Below are positions 62,481 through 64,000 of a DNA stretch of 64,000 nt, one piece after another. The notes below the pieces were generated by a model. It was not told the DNA's origin. It saw only the letters and a program-made list of their open reading frames with translations, and did no database searches. The number at the start of each line of letters is the position of its first letter. Position 1 is the first letter of the stretch. Made by a program: the position numbers and the translations under genes. Source of the DNA: Paulownia fortunei (Eukaryota; Streptophyta; Magnoliopsida; Lamiales; Paulowniaceae); contig CM033115.1 in NCBI GenBank assembly GCA_019321725.1, positions 21,896,673 to 21,960,672 of the forward strand, given 5' to 3'.

Positions 62481-64000
62481 AAGTTGCATTTATTTTGATT
62501 TGTTTATAGGAGGAAGAAATGGTAGTATGGTTATTTGCAACAAAATCTAGTGAGAGTTTGTGAGTCACACAAATGGAAATGATGTGGATAGGGTGTGTGA
62601 GAATTGTGATGGTGGAGAAAGTATCCACGAGACCCTTCAAAATTTCTGCACTTCGTCGTTGTCTTAGGTGAGGAAGAGTAGCAAAGTATATTCTACAATT
62701 CTAGTGTCTTCCAAAGCTTTTCAAGAAGATTCTTTGTTTTCTTCTTCTTCTTTTTTTTCATAATAAAATCTAAAAGTTTGTTTATAATGGTTATTTATTT
62801 ATTGAGAAAATTGATTAAAGAGAAATCAACTATTATTTAAATTGTTCGAATTTTGTAGGATAAAGAAATATGTGACGATTCGTTCTGCATCTTAATGTAA
62901 TACAATAATAGCATGGTCCATTATATATCAAGATTCTGATTCCTAAAATTAGTAACCAAACAGTGTTTTTTAAAATTTGATTATTTTTTTATTAAACGGG
63001 ACAGACTTTTTATGAAGCTGTTTGCAAAAATTATTACCTATACTTTCACACCGTTCATTTAGAATGATGCTCGAACAATGAGGTTCAAATTGTATTTAGG
63101 TAACATGATTATAAATATTTAATGTGAAACACTAAACATACACAAATGTTCCTGGCTATGTGGCTTTATTGGGAATTAATCACCAGCCTTTGTTCTATGG
63201 CACATTAAGTAATGCATGGAGTGGTTTGTTTCAAGTGTTGTGCTGTTTGAAGAGTAGCATCCTCATTATATGAGATTCTTGTACATGCGCATATTTAATC
63301 TAGCTAGTTTCAGTACTACTCTTAGAATCATATAAGTAGAGTAATTGATGTAATCTAAATTTTGCAGGTCAATTGGGCCTAAGAAATTATCCATAATATT
63401 ATAAATAAATTTAGAATATGTTGAATTTGAATGATTATATTCGTATAAATTAGTAATATTAACATCAGATGTGGTATTAATAATTCGATTGGATTAAATT
63501 GAGATGAATGACTTATGTATTAATGTGAATTAAATTAACAAGTCAGATTTGAATTGGATGATTTAGCTATTGCATAAGTCTGACGTAGAATTGTTTCTTA
63601 AAAATTCGTCCTATATTGAGTTAATCATGTTTTGAATATTATAAAATAATTATATTTTAAATGAACTATTTAATTAACAAATAACTTGTTGTTTTGATTA
63701 TTATAAGGATTTCATGGTTCTTGAGCTATGTATTACATTATGTATTTTATATTTTAATATTTTTTTTCTTTCAATTATCCTCCTTCAATATTTATTAATT
63801 TAAATATCCGCAATTTTAGTATGCATCAATATTCTCGTATTAATGGGCAATCTTATCTACTTTTAAGGAATAATGTCAAGTGGGGTGTGAATATTATTTT
63901 ATAGAGTTCAAATATCAACTTCCAATTTTATTTTTTTTAACTAAATGACAATTCAAAATCCAGTTTAGTTCAAATTCAACTTAAAATTGCATCAACACTA
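62481..64000. other. Upstream region of PsbS and AT-rich flank
   Basis: The proximal bases form the PsbS promoter region. Beyond about 62750 the sequence is AT-rich with no conserved ORF or recognised repeat up to the window end. Confidence 0.5.

Overview
This window looks like nuclear DNA from a eudicot plant. It is AT-rich and all genes but one are split by GT-AG introns. The proteins are plant-specific or plant-typical: a PsbS photoprotection protein, a type-A cytokinin response regulator, an ILR1-type amidohydrolase, a DOG1-domain protein and a DUF630/DUF632 protein. Microsatellites, short tandem duplications and two possible MITEs fill the spacers. No bacterial operon, CRISPR array, integrated virus or transposase/reverse-transcriptase ORF was seen. 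The species cannot be named from the sequence.

Layout, left to right. (1) 73-2988 (+): the 3' part of the 20S proteasome beta-3 subunit gene (PBC type). (2) 5259-18903 (+): a 24-exon kinesin-7 of the MKRP class with a complete motor domain and a long coiled-coil tail. (3) 20769-26723 (-): a ten-exon family 3 aldehyde dehydrogenase (ALDH3H1 type). (4) 26.9-27.8 kb: a degenerate tandem repeat with a period near 65 bp. (5) 31882-33463 (+): a YIF1 Golgi/ER membrane protein. (6) 36927-42734 (+): a DUF630/DUF632 protein whose frame breaks by one base in the last exon. (7) 43755-44555 (-): an intronless DOG1-like gene. (8) 46661-49068 (-): a type-A response regulator. (9) 54493-57754 (-): an ILL6-like IAA/JA-amino acid hydrolase. 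(10) 59994-62395 (-): PsbS, with a one-base frame problem in the transit-peptide exon.

The genes do not form a pathway. Two act in protein turnover and transport (proteasome, YIF1), one in cytoskeletal or organelle motility, one in aldehyde detoxification, three in hormone or seed signalling (response regulator, ILL6, DOG1-like) and one in non-photochemical quenching. From memory, several are close neighbours on Arabidopsis chromosome 1 (PBC1, MKRP1 and a DUF630/632 gene; ALDH3H1, ILL6 and PSBS). The window may therefore mix two ancestral gene neighbourhoods.

The observations most worth checking are: two conserved genes each out of frame by one base, both repairable at a run of four C; a ~141-bp tandem duplication that copied a 3' splice site in the kinesin gene; an apparently altered kinesin C-terminus; a GC-AG intron in the DUF632 gene; the 65-bp repeat array; and (CA)n tracts just upstream of the ATG in three minus-strand genes. 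I found no clearly new biological system.
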